Shown in pieces: positions 1 to 8,088 of a stretch of 13,934 nucleotides of DNA. Every line of letters starts with the position of its first letter. The first letter of the stretch is position 1. The notes under the pieces are model-generated. The model was not told where the DNA came from. It did not search any database and worked only from the letters and a program-made list of their open reading frames with translations. The DNA is from Myxococcales bacterium (GTDB taxonomy: Bacteria > Myxococcota > Polyangia > Polyangiales > Polyangiaceae), in the NCBI GenBank assembly GCA_003151595.1, contig PLXW01000128.1, forward strand, positions 1-13,934, given 5' to 3'. The translations under genes were made by a program, and so were the position numbers.

Positions 1-456
1 AAGGTGAACCCTCCCCTTCGCGAGCAGTCGGACGTGGACGCGCTCGTCGCCGCGCTGGCTGACGGAACGCTCGATTGCATCGCCACCGATCACGCGCCGC
101 ACTCGCCGCTCGAGAAGGAGTGCGAGTTCGCCGAAGCGTCGCCGGGGATGATCGGGCTCGAGCTGTGCGTGCCGCTGCTCCTGGGGATCGTGCGGAGCGG
201 CCGGCTCTCACTGGCGCGCTTCGTCGAGGCGCTCACGACGTCGCCGGCGCGCGTGGTGGGGTTGCCGGCTCCGCGGATCGCGGATGGAGCGCGCGCGGAT
301 CTGGTGCTCATCGATCCCGAAGCGAAGTGGACGATCGATCCCGCGCGGCTTCGCACGAAGAGCAAGAACACGCCGTTCCTGAAGCGCGAGGTTCAAGGAC
401 GCGTGGAGATGACGATTGTGGAAGGGCGCGTCGTGTTCGAAGAGGGAGCGTCGTGA
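1..456 (+). CDS. pyrC: Dihydroorotase, C-terminal part (5' end outside window)
   Basis: Dihydroorotase interconverts N-carbamoyl-L-aspartate and dihydroorotate, the third step of de novo pyrimidine synthesis, in the cytosol. The frame is open from base 1, so about the last 151 residues of a roughly 430-residue protein are present. The conserved metal-enzyme segment [13 protein letters not shown] lies near the start (Asp codon 88-90), followed by SPGMIGLEL, as in class I dihydroorotases. Further on are ADLVLIDP, the SKNTPF block and a closing GRVVFEEG strand, the usual C-terminal layout of amidohydrolases. The stop codon overlaps the carA start (GTGA), so the two are almost certainly co-transcribed and translationally coupled. 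An allantoinase or hydantoinase is possible from the fold alone, but the carA neighbour and the SKNTPF block favour PyrC. Confidence 0.93.
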   Translation, partial: KVNPPLREQSDVDALVAALADGTLDCIATDHAPHSPLEKECEFAEASPGMIGLELCVPLLLGIVRSGRLSLARFVEALTTSPARVVGLPAPRIADGARADLVLIDPEAKWTIDPARLRTKSKNTPFLKREVQGRVEMTIVEGRVVFEEGAS

Positions 457-1565
457 ACGACCGCGCTTGGCTCGTCCTCGCCGACGGCACGGTGTTCCCG
501 GGTCGCCCCTTCGGCGCGCGCGGGAAGACGACGGGCGAAGCGGTCTTCACGACGACGATGACCGGGTACCAGGAGGTGCTCACCGATCCGTCGTACTGCG
601 GGCAGATCGTGACGATGACGGCGCCGGAGATCGGCAACGTCGGCGTGAACGCGGCCGACACCGAGGCGGTCGACGGGAAGCCGCGCGTCGCGGGGTTCGT
701 CGTGCGCGATGCGAGCCCCATCGCGTCGAACTGGCGATCGGAGCAGACGCTCGAGGCGTACCTCGCGCAGCACGGCGTCGTCGGGATCGATCAGGTCGAC
801 ACGCGCAAGCTCACGCGACACCTCCGTGATCACGGATCGCAGAACGCCGCCATCGGCACCGACTCGCCGGAAGAGACGCTGCGCGCCGCACGGAGCGCGC
901 CCGACATGAGCGGTCTCGATCTCGTCGAGCGCGTCTCGCCGCGCGAGCCGTATGCGTGGACCGAAGGGCGCGGCGAGTGGGTCACCGCGAAGGCGCGCCC
1001 CGCGCAGCATCACGTCGTCGCCATCGACTACGGCACCAAGCGCAACATTCTCCGCTGCCTCGTCGACACCGGATGCAAGGTCACCGTCGTCCCCGCGCGA
1101 GCGACCGCGCGCGACGTGCTGGCGTTGAACCCCGACGGCATCTTCCTCTCGAACGGCCCCGGCGATCCGGCCGCCGTCACGTACGCCATCGCCACGGTGA
1201 AGGAGCTCCTCGGCAAGAAGCCGATCTTCGGCATCTGCCTCGGGCATCAGCTGCTGGGGCTCGCGCTCGGCGGCAAGACGTACAAGCTGAAGTTCGGTCA
1301 CCGCGGCGCGAACCAGCCGGTGAAGGATCTCGCCACCGGCAAGGTGGAGATCACGACGCAGAACCACGGCTTCTGCGTCGACCTGGCGACGCTCCCGAGC
1401 AGCGTCCGTTCGACGCACGTTCATTTGAACGACGGCACGAGCGAAGGGCTCGCCGCCGCCGACCTCCGCGCGTTCAGCGTGCAGTACCACCCCGAGGCCG
1501 CCGCCGGCCCGCACGACGCGCTCTACCTCTTCGATCGCTTCCGCGACGCGATGCTCGCGCGCTGA
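453..1565 (+). CDS. carA: Carbamoyl-phosphate synthase small subunit (glutamine amidotransferase)
   Basis: CarA hydrolyses glutamine and channels ammonia to CarB, which makes carbamoyl phosphate for pyrimidines and arginine. The 370-residue length is close to the usual 370-390. The N-terminus [16 protein letters not shown] is typical of the CarA N-terminal domain, with [10 protein letters not shown] further in. The class I amidotransferase domain fills the C-terminal half: SNGPGDP at 233-239, the nucleophile elbow GICLGHQ with Cys262, and His346/Glu348 in QYHPEA. The catalytic triad is therefore complete. GTG at 453 is chosen because it matches the family N-terminus, overlaps the pyrC stop, and has a GAGGGAG ribosome-binding site at 442-448. 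carB does not follow, so the large subunit must be encoded elsewhere. Confidence 0.96.
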   Translation: MNDRAWLVLADGTVFPGRPFGARGKTTGEAVFTTTMTGYQEVLTDPSYCGQIVTMTAPEIGNVGVNAADTEAVDGKPRVAGFVVRDASPIASNWRSEQTLEAYLAQHGVVGIDQVDTRKLTRHLRDHGSQNAAIGTDSPEETLRAARSAPDMSGLDLVERVSPREPYAWTEGRGEWVTAKARPAQHHVVAIDYGTKRNILRCLVDTGCKVTVVPARATARDVLALNPDGIFLSNGPGDPAAVTYAIATVKELLGKKPIFGICLGHQLLGLALGGKTYKLKFGHRGANQPVKDLATGKVEITTQNHGFCVDLATLPSSVRSTHVHLNDGTSEGLAAADLRAFSVQYHPEAAAGPHDALYLFDRFRDAMLAR

Positions 1566-1594
1566 GTCGGTCGCTGCTGCCGAGGCCCAACTCC

Positions 1595-3406
1595 ATGCGT
1601 TCTCCCTACGCGGCGATCGCCGTGCTCGTCGCGCTCACGTCCTGTCACGACGCGAGCGTCCCTCCCGTCGCTCCCTCCCCCGCGCCCACCAACGCGGCGC
1701 CGACCGCGAGCCTCGATGCGCGCCGCCAGCGGCTGCGCGACGTCGTGGCCGATCAGTGGGAGTACGTGATGCGGACCTCGCCCGAGTACGCCAGCATCCT
1801 GGGCGACAAGCGCTACAACGACCGCTGGAGCGATCTCTCGTCGAAGGCGGTCTACGAGCACCTCGACGCGAGCCGGAAGTACCTCGCCCAGCTGGAGGCG
1901 ATCGACACGACCGGCTTCCCCGAGCAGGAGCGCCTCAACGAGGTGCTCCTCGCGCGGTCGCTGAAGCTCGAGCTCGAGAGCGCGAAGTTCGAGGGGTGGT
2001 TGATGCCGGTGAACCAGCAACAGGGGCCGCACCTGTTCGCCGCGCAGCTGGTGATCCTCCTGCCGTTCACGTCGGTGAAGGACTACGACGACTACGTCGC
2101 GCGCCTCCGCACGCTCCCCGTCGCGTTCGATCAGCTCGTCGCCTTGATGCGCGAAGGGCTCTCGAAGGGGCTCATTCCGCCGAAGATTTTGCTCGGGAAG
2201 GTCGCGATCCAGGCCGACGAGATCGGAGCCGCGGCGCCCGACGCCAGCCCGTTCGCCGGGCCGTTGAAGTCGTTCCCCCCCGCGGTGCCCGAGGCTGATC
2301 GCGCGCGCATCCGCGCGGCGTGTCTCGCGGCGATCAAAGACAACGTGAGTCCCGCGTATCGAAGCTTCGCGTCGTTCGTGCGCGCCGAGTACGAGCCGCG
2401 CGGGCGCGCCGAGCCGGGCGAGTGGTCGCTGCCGCTCGGACAGGAGCGCTACGCCTTCGACATCAAGACGTCGACCACCACGACGCTGACCGCGGACGAG
2501 ATCCACGCCATCGGCCTCAAGGAGGTCGCGCGAATCGAGGCCGAGATGCGCGCAGTCGCGAAGAAGCTGGGCTATGCGGATCTGCCGTCGTTCGCCGCCT
2601 CGGTCGGCAAGAACCCCACGCTCCACTTCACGTCACGCGAAGCGGTGCTCACGCTGTACCGGAAGTACACCGACCAGATGTACGTGAAGCTCCCGTCGCT
2701 CTTCGGCCGTTTGCCGAAGGCGAAGGTGGAGATCATGGCCGACGAGGAGTTCCGCGAGAAAGACGCCGCCGGGGCCGAGTACAACCAGGGCACGCCCGAC
2801 GGCTCGCGCCCCGGTCACGTCATGATCAACACCGGCGACTTCGCCAAGCGCACCACGCTCAGCGTCGAGACAACCGCGTACCACGAGGGGGTCCCGGGCC
2901 ATCACCTGCAGATCACGATCGCGCAGGAGCTCACGGGCCTGCCGCCGTTCCGCCAGCAGTACTCGGTGACGGCGTTCGCCGAAGGGTGGGCGCTCTACTC
3001 GGAGCGGCTCGGCGAGGAGGTCGGCTTCTATCAGGACCCGTACAGTTACTACGGGCACCTGCAGGACGAGATGCTCCGCGCCATTCGACTCGTCGTCGAC
3101 ACCGGCTTCCACGCGAAGAAGTGGACGCGGCAGCAAGTCGTCGACTTCTTCCACGCCCACTCGACGAGCGACGAGGTCGAAGTGCAGAGCGAGACCGACC
3201 GCTACATCGCGATCCCGGGGCAGGCGCTGGCCTACAAGATCGGGCAGCTGAAGATCGTCGAGCTGCGCGAGAAGGCGAAGAAGGCGCTCGGCGACAAGTT
3301 CGACATCCGGGCGTTCCACGACGTCGTCCTCGGCTCCGGGGCGCTGCCGCTCGACGTGCTCGAGGAGCAGGTCGATCGCTGGATCGCTTCGCCCCCCGCG
3401 AAATAG
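1595..3406 (+). CDS. DUF885 family metallopeptidase-like lipoprotein
   Basis: A 603-residue exported protein of the DUF885 family, which is generally regarded as metal-dependent peptidase- or hydrolase-like; the substrate is unknown. The N-terminus is a short lipoprotein signal with lipobox LTSC (Cys17), followed by a Pro/Ala-rich linker and then the domain. The DUF885 hallmark HEGVPGHH sits at residues 430-437, with FAEGWALYSE (Glu463) about 30 residues later; together they resemble a gluzincin-like zinc site. RYIAIPGQALAYKIG and a C-terminal GALPLDVLEEQVDRWI are also typical. It starts 29 bp after carA on the same strand, so it may be read from the pyr transcript, although no functional link is evident. 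ATG 1595 is fixed by the signal peptide; the frame is open upstream only as a shadow of carA. The outer-membrane or periplasmic location is inferred. Confidence 0.9.
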   Translation: MRSPYAAIAVLVALTSCHDASVPPVAPSPAPTNAAPTASLDARRQRLRDVVADQWEYVMRTSPEYASILGDKRYNDRWSDLSSKAVYEHLDASRKYLAQLEAIDTTGFPEQERLNEVLLARSLKLELESAKFEGWLMPVNQQQGPHLFAAQLVILLPFTSVKDYDDYVARLRTLPVAFDQLVALMREGLSKGLIPPKILLGKVAIQADEIGAAAPDASPFAGPLKSFPPAVPEADRARIRAACLAAIKDNVSPAYRSFASFVRAEYEPRGRAEPGEWSLPLGQERYAFDIKTSTTTTLTADEIHAIGLKEVARIEAEMRAVAKKLGYADLPSFAASVGKNPTLHFTSREAVLTLYRKYTDQMYVKLPSLFGRLPKAKVEIMADEEFREKDAAGAEYNQGTPDGSRPGHVMINTGDFAKRTTLSVETTAYHEGVPGHHLQITIAQELTGLPPFRQQYSVTAFAEGWALYSERLGEEVGFYQDPYSYYGHLQDEMLRAIRLVVDTGFHAKKWTRQQVVDFFHAHSTSDEVEVQSETDRYIAIPGQALAYKIGQLKIVELREKAKKALGDKFDIRAFHDVVLGSGALPLDVLEEQVDRWIASPPAK

Positions 3407-3431
3407 CCGCGATCGCCGCGAGACCGCGCGA

Positions 3432-3461
3432 TTGGCGCATTCGCCGTTCGCCCCGTACATT
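3432..3461 (+). promoter_or_regulatory. Probable sigma-70-type promoter of rimO
   Basis: In the 68-bp gap before rimO, TTGGCG (3432-3437) and TACATT (3456-3461) are separated by 18 bp. This is a good match to the -35/-10 pattern in otherwise very GC-rich DNA. A transcript starting about 7 bases after TACATT would leave only a short leader before the ATG at 3475, consistent with the absence of a clear Shine-Dalgarno sequence. It suggests rimO can be transcribed independently of the upstream genes. Confidence 0.45.
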
Positions 3462-3474
3462 GCGCCCGCGCTCC

Positions 3475-4890
3475 ATGCCGAAGAAGACCATCCATTTCAT
3501 CAGCCTCGGCTGCCCGAAGAACCGCGTCGATAGCGAGGTCATGCTCGGCGTGGCGTCGAAGAAGTCGTTCGAGATCGTCGACGATGCGTCGCAAGCCGAG
3601 GTCATCGTCGTCAACACGTGCGGTTTCATCGGCGAGGCGAAGAAGGAGTCGATCGACACGATCTTCGAGATGGCCGAGCTGAAGAAGCACGGCGTCTGCA
3701 AGACGCTGGTGGTCAGCGGCTGTCTCTCGCAGCGCTACCCGACCGAGCTCGCGACGAAGATGCCCGAGGTCGATCACTTCCTCGGCTCGAGCGACATGCT
3801 GAAGCTCGGCGAGGTGCTCTCGGGCAAAGCAGAGCGGATGCTCGTGGGGAACCCGGCCGACTGGGTCATTCGCGCCAGCGACCCGCGCGTCGTCACCGAC
3901 TCGCGCGCCAGCGCGTACTTGAAGATCGCCGAGGGGTGCAATCGCACGTGCTCGTTCTGCACCATCCCGCAGTTCCGCGGGAAGCAGCGCTCGCGCACGG
4001 CCGACGACATCGTCCGCGAGGCCGAGCAGCTCGTCGCAAGCGGCGTCATCGAGCTCAACGTGATCTCGCAAGACACGATTTCCTACGGGCGCGATCTGCC
4101 GAAGACGGGGCGCGAGTCGCTCGCCGCGCTGGCCACGCGGATCGCCGACGTGAAGGGGGTGCGCTGGGTGCGCCTCTTCTATCTGTATCCGGAGACGATC
4201 GACGAGGCGCTCATCGACGTCATCGCCAACCACCCGCGCGTGGTGCCGTACGTCGACATGCCGCTGCAGCACGCGGCCGACGCGATGCTGAAGCGCATGA
4301 AGCGCGGGCACGGCAAGGATCGCCAGAAGCGCGTGGTCGATCGCCTGCGCAAGGCCATCCCCGATCTCACGTTCCGCACCGCGTTCATCGTGGGGCACCC
4401 GGGCGAGACGGACGAAGAGTTCGCCGAGCTCTGCGAGTTCATCGAGTGGGCGCGCTTCGAGCGCGTCGGCGTGTTCAAGTACTCCGACGAAGAGACCTGC
4501 AAGAGCTTCGAGATCGACGCGAAGGTGAAGCCGGTCGTGGCGGCGAATCGCTACCGCAAGGTCATGGCCATCCAGCGCCGGATCGCGCGCGAGGCGAACG
4601 CGAAGCTCGTGGGGAAAGAGCTCGATGTGCTGGTCGAAGGCCCGAGCGAAGAGCACGAGTTCGTGATGAAGGGGCGACACGCCGGGCAAGCCCCGGAGAT
4701 CGACGGGAGCGTGTTCCTCTCGGGCGATGAAGCGCGCGCCGGACAGATGCGCCGGGTCGTGATCTCGCAAGCGAGCGACTACGACCTTGTCGGCGAGCTG
4801 GTCGGACCGGGCGAGAAAGCGCCGCGCGAGAAGAAGGGACCCAAGCGCGTGTCGCTCAAGGTGCTCGGGAGCATCGAGCACGGGAGCTGA
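3475..4890 (+). CDS. rimO: Ribosomal protein S12 methylthiotransferase RimO (radical SAM)
   Basis: RimO adds a methylthio group to an aspartate of ribosomal protein S12 using two iron-sulfur clusters. The 471-residue protein shows the full order of domains. The N-terminal methylthiotransferase domain begins with SLGCPKNRVDSE, the RimO rather than MiaB signature, and supplies cluster ligands Cys13, Cys49 (NTCGF) and Cys83 (SGCLSQRY). The radical SAM motif C-x3-C-x2-C is at Cys155, Cys159 and Cys162 in AEGCNRTCSFC, followed by RGKQRSR. A C-terminal TRAM-like domain covers roughly 380-445. ATG 3475 is chosen because it gives the family N-terminus MPKKTIHFISLGCPKN. Only 18 bp separate its stop from that of the convergent methyltransferase. 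Confidence 0.97.
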   Translation: MPKKTIHFISLGCPKNRVDSEVMLGVASKKSFEIVDDASQAEVIVVNTCGFIGEAKKESIDTIFEMAELKKHGVCKTLVVSGCLSQRYPTELATKMPEVDHFLGSSDMLKLGEVLSGKAERMLVGNPADWVIRASDPRVVTDSRASAYLKIAEGCNRTCSFCTIPQFRGKQRSRTADDIVREAEQLVASGVIELNVISQDTISYGRDLPKTGRESLAALATRIADVKGVRWVRLFYLYPETIDEALIDVIANHPRVVPYVDMPLQHAADAMLKRMKRGHGKDRQKRVVDRLRKAIPDLTFRTAFIVGHPGETDEEFAELCEFIEWARFERVGVFKYSDEETCKSFEIDAKVKPVVAANRYRKVMAIQRRIAREANAKLVGKELDVLVEGPSEEHEFVMKGRHAGQAPEIDGSVFLSGDEARAGQMRRVVISQASDYDLVGELVGPGEKAPREKKGPKRVSLKVLGSIEHGS

Positions 4891-4908
4891 ACGGTCTCTC
4901 TCCGATCG

Positions 4909-5769
4909 CTACACGGCGACGGCGGACACGATCCACGAGCTGCACGCGCCGCGCACGGCGCCGTCGTGCGACCACGATTCGAACAGCTCGCGAAGGGACG
5001 CGACGACCGCGGGCCTCCTGCGCACGGCCTCTTCGCCGCCGAGACGCATCACCTCCCCCGCCGGCCCGATGGCCAGCGCGAACTCGATCGCTTCGTCGAC
5101 GCTCCTGCCGGTGAGCATCTCGGTGTCGAAGCGCTCGAAGGCGATCCGCCCGAAGCCGGCCGCCTTCAGCTGCGCGCTCACGACGTCGGGGCTGGCCATC
5201 GAGAACGGGCCGGGACCGCAGGTGACCTGATCCTCGCGCTTCTCGGCGTGCGGCACGATCGCGAGGACGCGCTGCTCGACGTCGAAGTAGACCGCGTTCT
5301 CGTCCTTTCGCCGCCACACCACCATCGCCAGCTTCCCGCCAGAGACGAGCGCGCGCCTCATGCTGCGGAGCGCAGCGACGGGGCTGGCGAAGAACATCGT
5401 GCCGAAGCGCGAGTAGACGAGGTCGTACGGACCGCCGAGATCGTCCTTCTGCGGATCGGCCACCACGAAGCGCGCGTTCGCGACGCCGAGCTCGCGCGCC
5501 TCGCGCTGCGCGAGATCGATGAAGCGCGGCGCGGCGTCGATCCCCACGGCCTCCCCCTTGGGCCCGACGCGCTTCGCGAGCGCCAGCGTCGTGTCGCCGC
5601 AGCCGCACCCCACGTCGAGGACGCGCGCCCCTTCACGCGGCGCGTGGCGCTCCATGACGGCGTCGCCGTGAACGGATGCACCGCGCGTCCACGTCTCGCG
5701 AAAGTGGATGAACTTGTCGAAGAGGACCGTGTTCCACGCTTCGATCGCTTCAGCGTTGGGATCCGACAT
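4909..5769 (-). CDS. Class I SAM-dependent methyltransferase
   Basis: A 286-residue cytosolic methyltransferase of the UbiE/Methyltransf_25-31 type; the substrate cannot be read from sequence. Motif I is VLDVGCGCGDTT at about 50-61, the ribose-binding acidic residue lies in AVGIDAAPRF at about 74-83, and the motif II region is PYDLVYSRFGTMFF at about 114-127. The start NAEAIEAWN is common to a broad bacterial group that methylates small molecules. The C-terminal third, including a GPAGEVMRLGG segment, is the variable substrate-binding part. ATG 5769 gives the expected N-terminus MSDPNAEAIEAWN. The gene is divergent from the membrane protein at 5838 and convergent with rimO. It could act in quinone, lipid or natural-product methylation; nothing nearby decides this. 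Confidence 0.88.
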   Translation of the reverse strand: MSDPNAEAIEAWNTVLFDKFIHFRETWTRGASVHGDAVMERHAPREGARVLDVGCGCGDTTLALAKRVGPKGEAVGIDAAPRFIDLAQREARELGVANARFVVADPQKDDLGGPYDLVYSRFGTMFFASPVAALRSMRRALVSGGKLAMVVWRRKDENAVYFDVEQRVLAIVPHAEKREDQVTCGPGPFSMASPDVVSAQLKAAGFGRIAFERFDTEMLTGRSVDEAIEFALAIGPAGEVMRLGGEEAVRRRPAVVASLRELFESWSHDGAVRGACSSWIVSAVAV

Positions 5770-5801
5770 GGGACGGAGGTTCCCCCGTTTCGCGCGGCCG
5801 G

Positions 5802-5830
5802 TTCAATCCAAAACGACGGCCGTGTACGGT
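5802..5830 (+). promoter_or_regulatory. Candidate promoter with leaderless spacing, upstream of 5838 gene
   Basis: TACGGT (5825-5830) fits the TAnnnT pattern of a -10 element and ends exactly 7 bases before the GTG start at 5838. TTCAAT (5802-5807) is 17 bp upstream as a weak -35. The spacing would place the transcript start at or next to the start codon, and no Shine-Dalgarno sequence is present. The -35 match is poor, so this is tentative. Confidence 0.3.
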
Positions 5831-5837
5831 CGCGGCC

Positions 5838-6257
5838 GTGATCTTTTCCTTGCTGCACCTCGTGCTCGCCGTTCGCGCGCTCGCGCGCTCGGTCACCGAG
5901 CGATTCGTCTTCGGGGTCGTCGGCGGCTTGGTCCGCATAGGGCTCATGGTGGTCGGCGCGATGCTCGCGCTCAAGCAGTCGGCCTTCATCATGCTCCCAG
6001 GCGTCAACCTCCATGCCTCGCCGAGCGAGGGGTCCTCGGCGTCCGCCTCCGCGGCCGCTCTCCTGCTCGTTTCCATCGCCGGCCCGGTGCTCAGCGCCAG
6101 CGTGCTGTGGGCGTCATACCGGCGGTTCCACGACGTACCTTTTGCCGAGGAGGAGAAGCTTCAGCGCCCGTTCAACGCGTGGTTGCCGGTCGGAATCCTC
6201 GACGCGATCTACGTGGTCATCGCGATCAGCGCGGCCGTCTTGATGGAAGGTGGGTGA
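5838..6257 (+). CDS. Small membrane protein of unknown function
   Basis: A 139-residue protein not assigned to a family. It has three clear hydrophobic helices at about 23-45, 71-93 and 115-136, and a shorter hydrophobic N-terminus. A Ser/Ala-rich stretch at 61-72 leads into the second helix. The loop after helix 2 is charged (YRRFHDVPFAEEEKLQRP). It is presumably in the inner membrane; no catalytic or binding motif is seen. GTG 5838 is the first start in a frame with convincing hydrophobic periodicity and lies just downstream of a possible -10 element. The stop is only 2 bp from the stop of the convergent gene at 6260. The coding reading rests on the multi-helix pattern and on filling the gap cleanly. 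Confidence 0.72.
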   Translation: MIFSLLHLVLAVRALARSVTERFVFGVVGGLVRIGLMVVGAMLALKQSAFIMLPGVNLHASPSEGSSASASAAALLLVSIAGPVLSASVLWASYRRFHDVPFAEEEKLQRPFNAWLPVGILDAIYVVIAISAAVLMEGG

Positions 6258-6259
6258 CG

Positions 6260-6793
6260 CTATCCGCCCATCAGCCGGCGCTCGACGACGCGCCACACGT
6301 GGAAGAGATACGCCGCGAAGACGAACCACACGACGCCGGGGAGCGTGAACGCGCGACGCGCGTCGTCGACGTGCGAGAGCGCGCTCATCGCCGTCTGCGA
6401 ATCGGGCATCTCCGGGAGACCGCGGACGACGAACAAGACGCCCGCCGTGAGGATCGACGCGAGGACGATCACGAGCCAAGCGTAGAGGCCGGCCCAGTAG
6501 CTCATGAGGCCGGGCGCGAGACCGCTCGCGATCAGATCGGGCCGGCGCGTCGAAGCGGAGACTCCGTCCATGATCCGATGGGTCGCGTGGTGAGCGATGG
6601 CCGTGAAGAAGATCGGCGAGAGGATCGCGGCGAGCACCAGCAGCCCCGCGAGACGCGGTGAGAAGCGCCCCGCGAAGAGCGCCGTGGTCAGCAAGATCGA
6701 CGCGCCGAAGCCGAGCACGCCGGCGAGCAGCACGAGCAAGATCGCGCTAAGCCACGCCGTCGGGTGCGGAAACCAGATCGGCCAGTTCCTCAT
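6260..6793 (-). CDS. Four-helix membrane protein of unknown function
   Basis: A 177-residue protein with four predicted membrane helices at about 13-35, 47-66, 94-120 and 148-165. Between helices 2 and 3 lies a hydrophilic loop with a His-containing segment (AIAHHATHRIMDG), and the C-terminus is short and basic (WRVVERRLMGG). No family is recognised. It lies 69 bp downstream of the GST-like gene on the same strand and is probably co-transcribed with it. A TTG codon directly before the ATG is in frame, but ATG 6793 is preferred. The start context MRNW is duplicated 17 bp upstream (see the repeat at 6782-6812), so the upstream copy supplies AGGA as a plausible ribosome-binding site. Confidence 0.75.
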   Translation of the reverse strand: MRNWPIWFPHPTAWLSAILLVLLAGVLGFGASILLTTALFAGRFSPRLAGLLVLAAILSPIFFTAIAHHATHRIMDGVSASTRRPDLIASGLAPGLMSYWAGLYAWLVIVLASILTAGVLFVVRGLPEMPDSQTAMSALSHVDDARRAFTLPGVVWFVFAAYLFHVWRVVERRLMGG

Positions 6794-6812
6794 CAAGCCC
6801 AGTTCCTCATCA
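6782..6812. repeat. 17-bp-period tandem duplication of a start-codon region
   Basis: CCAGTTCCTCATCA occurs at 6782-6795 and again at 6799-6812. Read on the minus strand, TGATGAGGAACTGG is present twice. The downstream copy contains the ATG of the four-helix membrane gene (6793). The upstream copy starts a frame of five sense codons (MRNWA) whose TGA overlaps the real ATG as TGATG. The upstream AGGA lies roughly ten bases before the real start and can serve as a Shine-Dalgarno sequence. The repeat is certain; its role in translation is inferred. Confidence 0.85.
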
Positions 6813-6862
6813 GGAAGGGTTACGTCGCAGACGGGCGTCTTCTCCCCCGCCCACGTCGCGAC

Positions 6863-7555
6863 TCACGCGGCCGTCGCGTCGTCCACCCGCTTCATCCACG
6901 CCGCGACCGCACGCCTCGCGCCGATCGCGCGCTCCCCTTCCACCGCGCCGCGGACGCACGCCAGCTGCGCGAACACGGAGATGTCAGCGAGCGTGATCGC
7001 GTCGCCGACGAGCCACGTTCGCTCCCCGAGCTTGGCCTCGAGCGCGTCGAGATGGCGATCGAGGTCGGCGAGGATCTGCTCCTTCGTCTTGCGACCGAGC
7101 CCCTGCTGATCGAGCGTCCCTCGGAGGACGCGCGGGATGAGCACCGGCGCTATCGCGCGGAGCGGCGCTGCGTCGGCGTGCACGAGGGCCGGAACCCAGC
7201 GGCGCGCGTTGTCCGGGACGAGGAAGCGCAGGTACACCTCGTAGAAGTAGAGACTCTCGTCGGCCCAATCTTCGAGGATGTGGCACTCGCCCGCGAGTCG
7301 CGCGTCGCGCGGCAGCAGCGGGCGATCGGGGAAGCGCTCTTCGAGGTACCGCGCGATGTCGCTCGAGTCGGCGACGAGGTGACCGTCGTGATCGAGCGTG
7401 GGGAGCTTGCCGGTGCCGTTGCGCCGCCGGAGCGCGCCGGTCGTCACCTCGAGGAGCGGCACTTCGCGCGTCTCGAACGGCAGGCGCTTGTACCGGAGGA
7501 CGCGGCGAACCTTGTCGCAGAACGGCGAGATCTCGAACTGGTGGAGGAGGAGCAT
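6863..7555 (-). CDS. Glutathione S-transferase family protein
   Basis: A 230-residue cytosolic protein with the two-domain GST layout. The N-terminal thioredoxin-like domain (about 1-80) starts LHQFEISPFCDKVRRVL, with Ser10 and Cys13 at the usual catalytic site. It includes the glutathione-binding run KLPTLDHDGHLVADSSDIARYLEERFP, given here only as its recognisable core LPTLDHDG and ADSSDIARYL. The C-terminal helical domain contains GDAITLADISVF, matching the N-capping box of GST C-terminal domains. Members conjugate or reduce small molecules with glutathione; the substrate is unknown. ATG 7555 has GAGG at a good distance upstream. The gene is divergent from the acetyltransferase and upstream of the four-helix membrane gene on the same strand. 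Confidence 0.9.
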   Translation of the reverse strand: MLLLHQFEISPFCDKVRRVLRYKRLPFETREVPLLEVTTGALRRRNGTGKLPTLDHDGHLVADSSDIARYLEERFPDRPLLPRDARLAGECHILEDWADESLYFYEVYLRFLVPDNARRWVPALVHADAAPLRAIAPVLIPRVLRGTLDQQGLGRKTKEQILADLDRHLDALEAKLGERTWLVGDAITLADISVFAQLACVRGAVEGERAIGARRAVAAWMKRVDDATAA

Positions 7556-7646
7556 GGGATGCCTCGTCGATGCGCCAGACTAACCGAAGCGGGAAGGCTC
7601 GCGCGCGGGTCGTGGCCCTGCTACGGCGCCCGAGATGGGAACCGGA

Positions 7647-8081
7647 ATGATTCGCGGCGCCCGTGAAGACGATCGCGCGGCGATCGAGGCGCTGCTCCGG
7701 TCGGCGCAGCTTCCGATCGAAGGGGTGGCCGATCACCTTGGATCGTTCTTCGTGGCGGAGGATGGCGATCGGACGCTCGCCGTCGGCGGGCTCGAGGCCT
7801 ACGGCGAGGTCGCGCTGCTTCGATCCGTGGCGGTCGCGCTCGACGCTCGATCGAGCGGACTCGGCTCGCTCGTCACGCATCGCGTGCTCGACGAGGCGCG
7901 CGTGCGAGGGATGACGTCCGTCTATCTGCTCACGACCACGGCCGAGCGCTTCTTCCCTCGGTTCGGCTTCGAAGTGATCGAGCGCAGCGAGGTGCCGCAA
8001 CCGATGCGGGCGTCCCGTGAGCTGCAGGGCGCGTGTCCCGCGTCGGCGATCGTGATGCGACTCGCGCTTCGAAGCGCGTGA
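7647..8081 (+). CDS. GNAT N-acetyltransferase, ArsN2-like
   Basis: A 144-residue single-domain acetyltransferase. The order of motifs follows the GNAT fold: MIRGAREDD at the N-terminus, LRSVAVALDARSSGLGS (acetyl-CoA loop at about 67-74), YLLTTTAERFFPRFGFE at about 93-109, and a closing SRELQGACPASAIVM. This closing block and the EGVADHL segment resemble ArsN2-type proteins associated with arsenic resistance, but no ars gene is visible here, so the substrate is open. ATG 7647 is preferred because it gives the family start MIR and has GGGA six bases upstream. ATG 7635 in the same frame would add four residues. The stop lies 7 bp from that of the convergent DUF1287 gene. Confidence 0.85.
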   Translation: MIRGAREDDRAAIEALLRSAQLPIEGVADHLGSFFVAEDGDRTLAVGGLEAYGEVALLRSVAVALDARSSGLGSLVTHRVLDEARVRGMTSVYLLTTTAERFFPRFGFEVIERSEVPQPMRASRELQGACPASAIVMRLALRSA

Positions 8082-8088
8082 CCACGCG

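Noticed and set aside
453..1565. Possible carB in the same operon
   Set aside because: No large-subunit ATP-grasp motifs occur anywhere in the window.
956..1594. N-terminal extension of the DUF885 protein into carA
   Set aside because: The extension is Arg-rich shadow of carA; ATG 1595 gives a clean lipoprotein signal.
3407..3440. CG-rich palindromes such as GCGATCGC after the DUF885 stop as a terminator
   Set aside because: No T-run follows and such CGATCG-type words recur throughout the coding regions, so they reflect composition.
3232..4881. A 549-codon minus-strand frame opposite rimO and the end of the DUF885 gene
   Set aside because: Composition is typical of an antisense shadow, and rimO on the other strand is certain.
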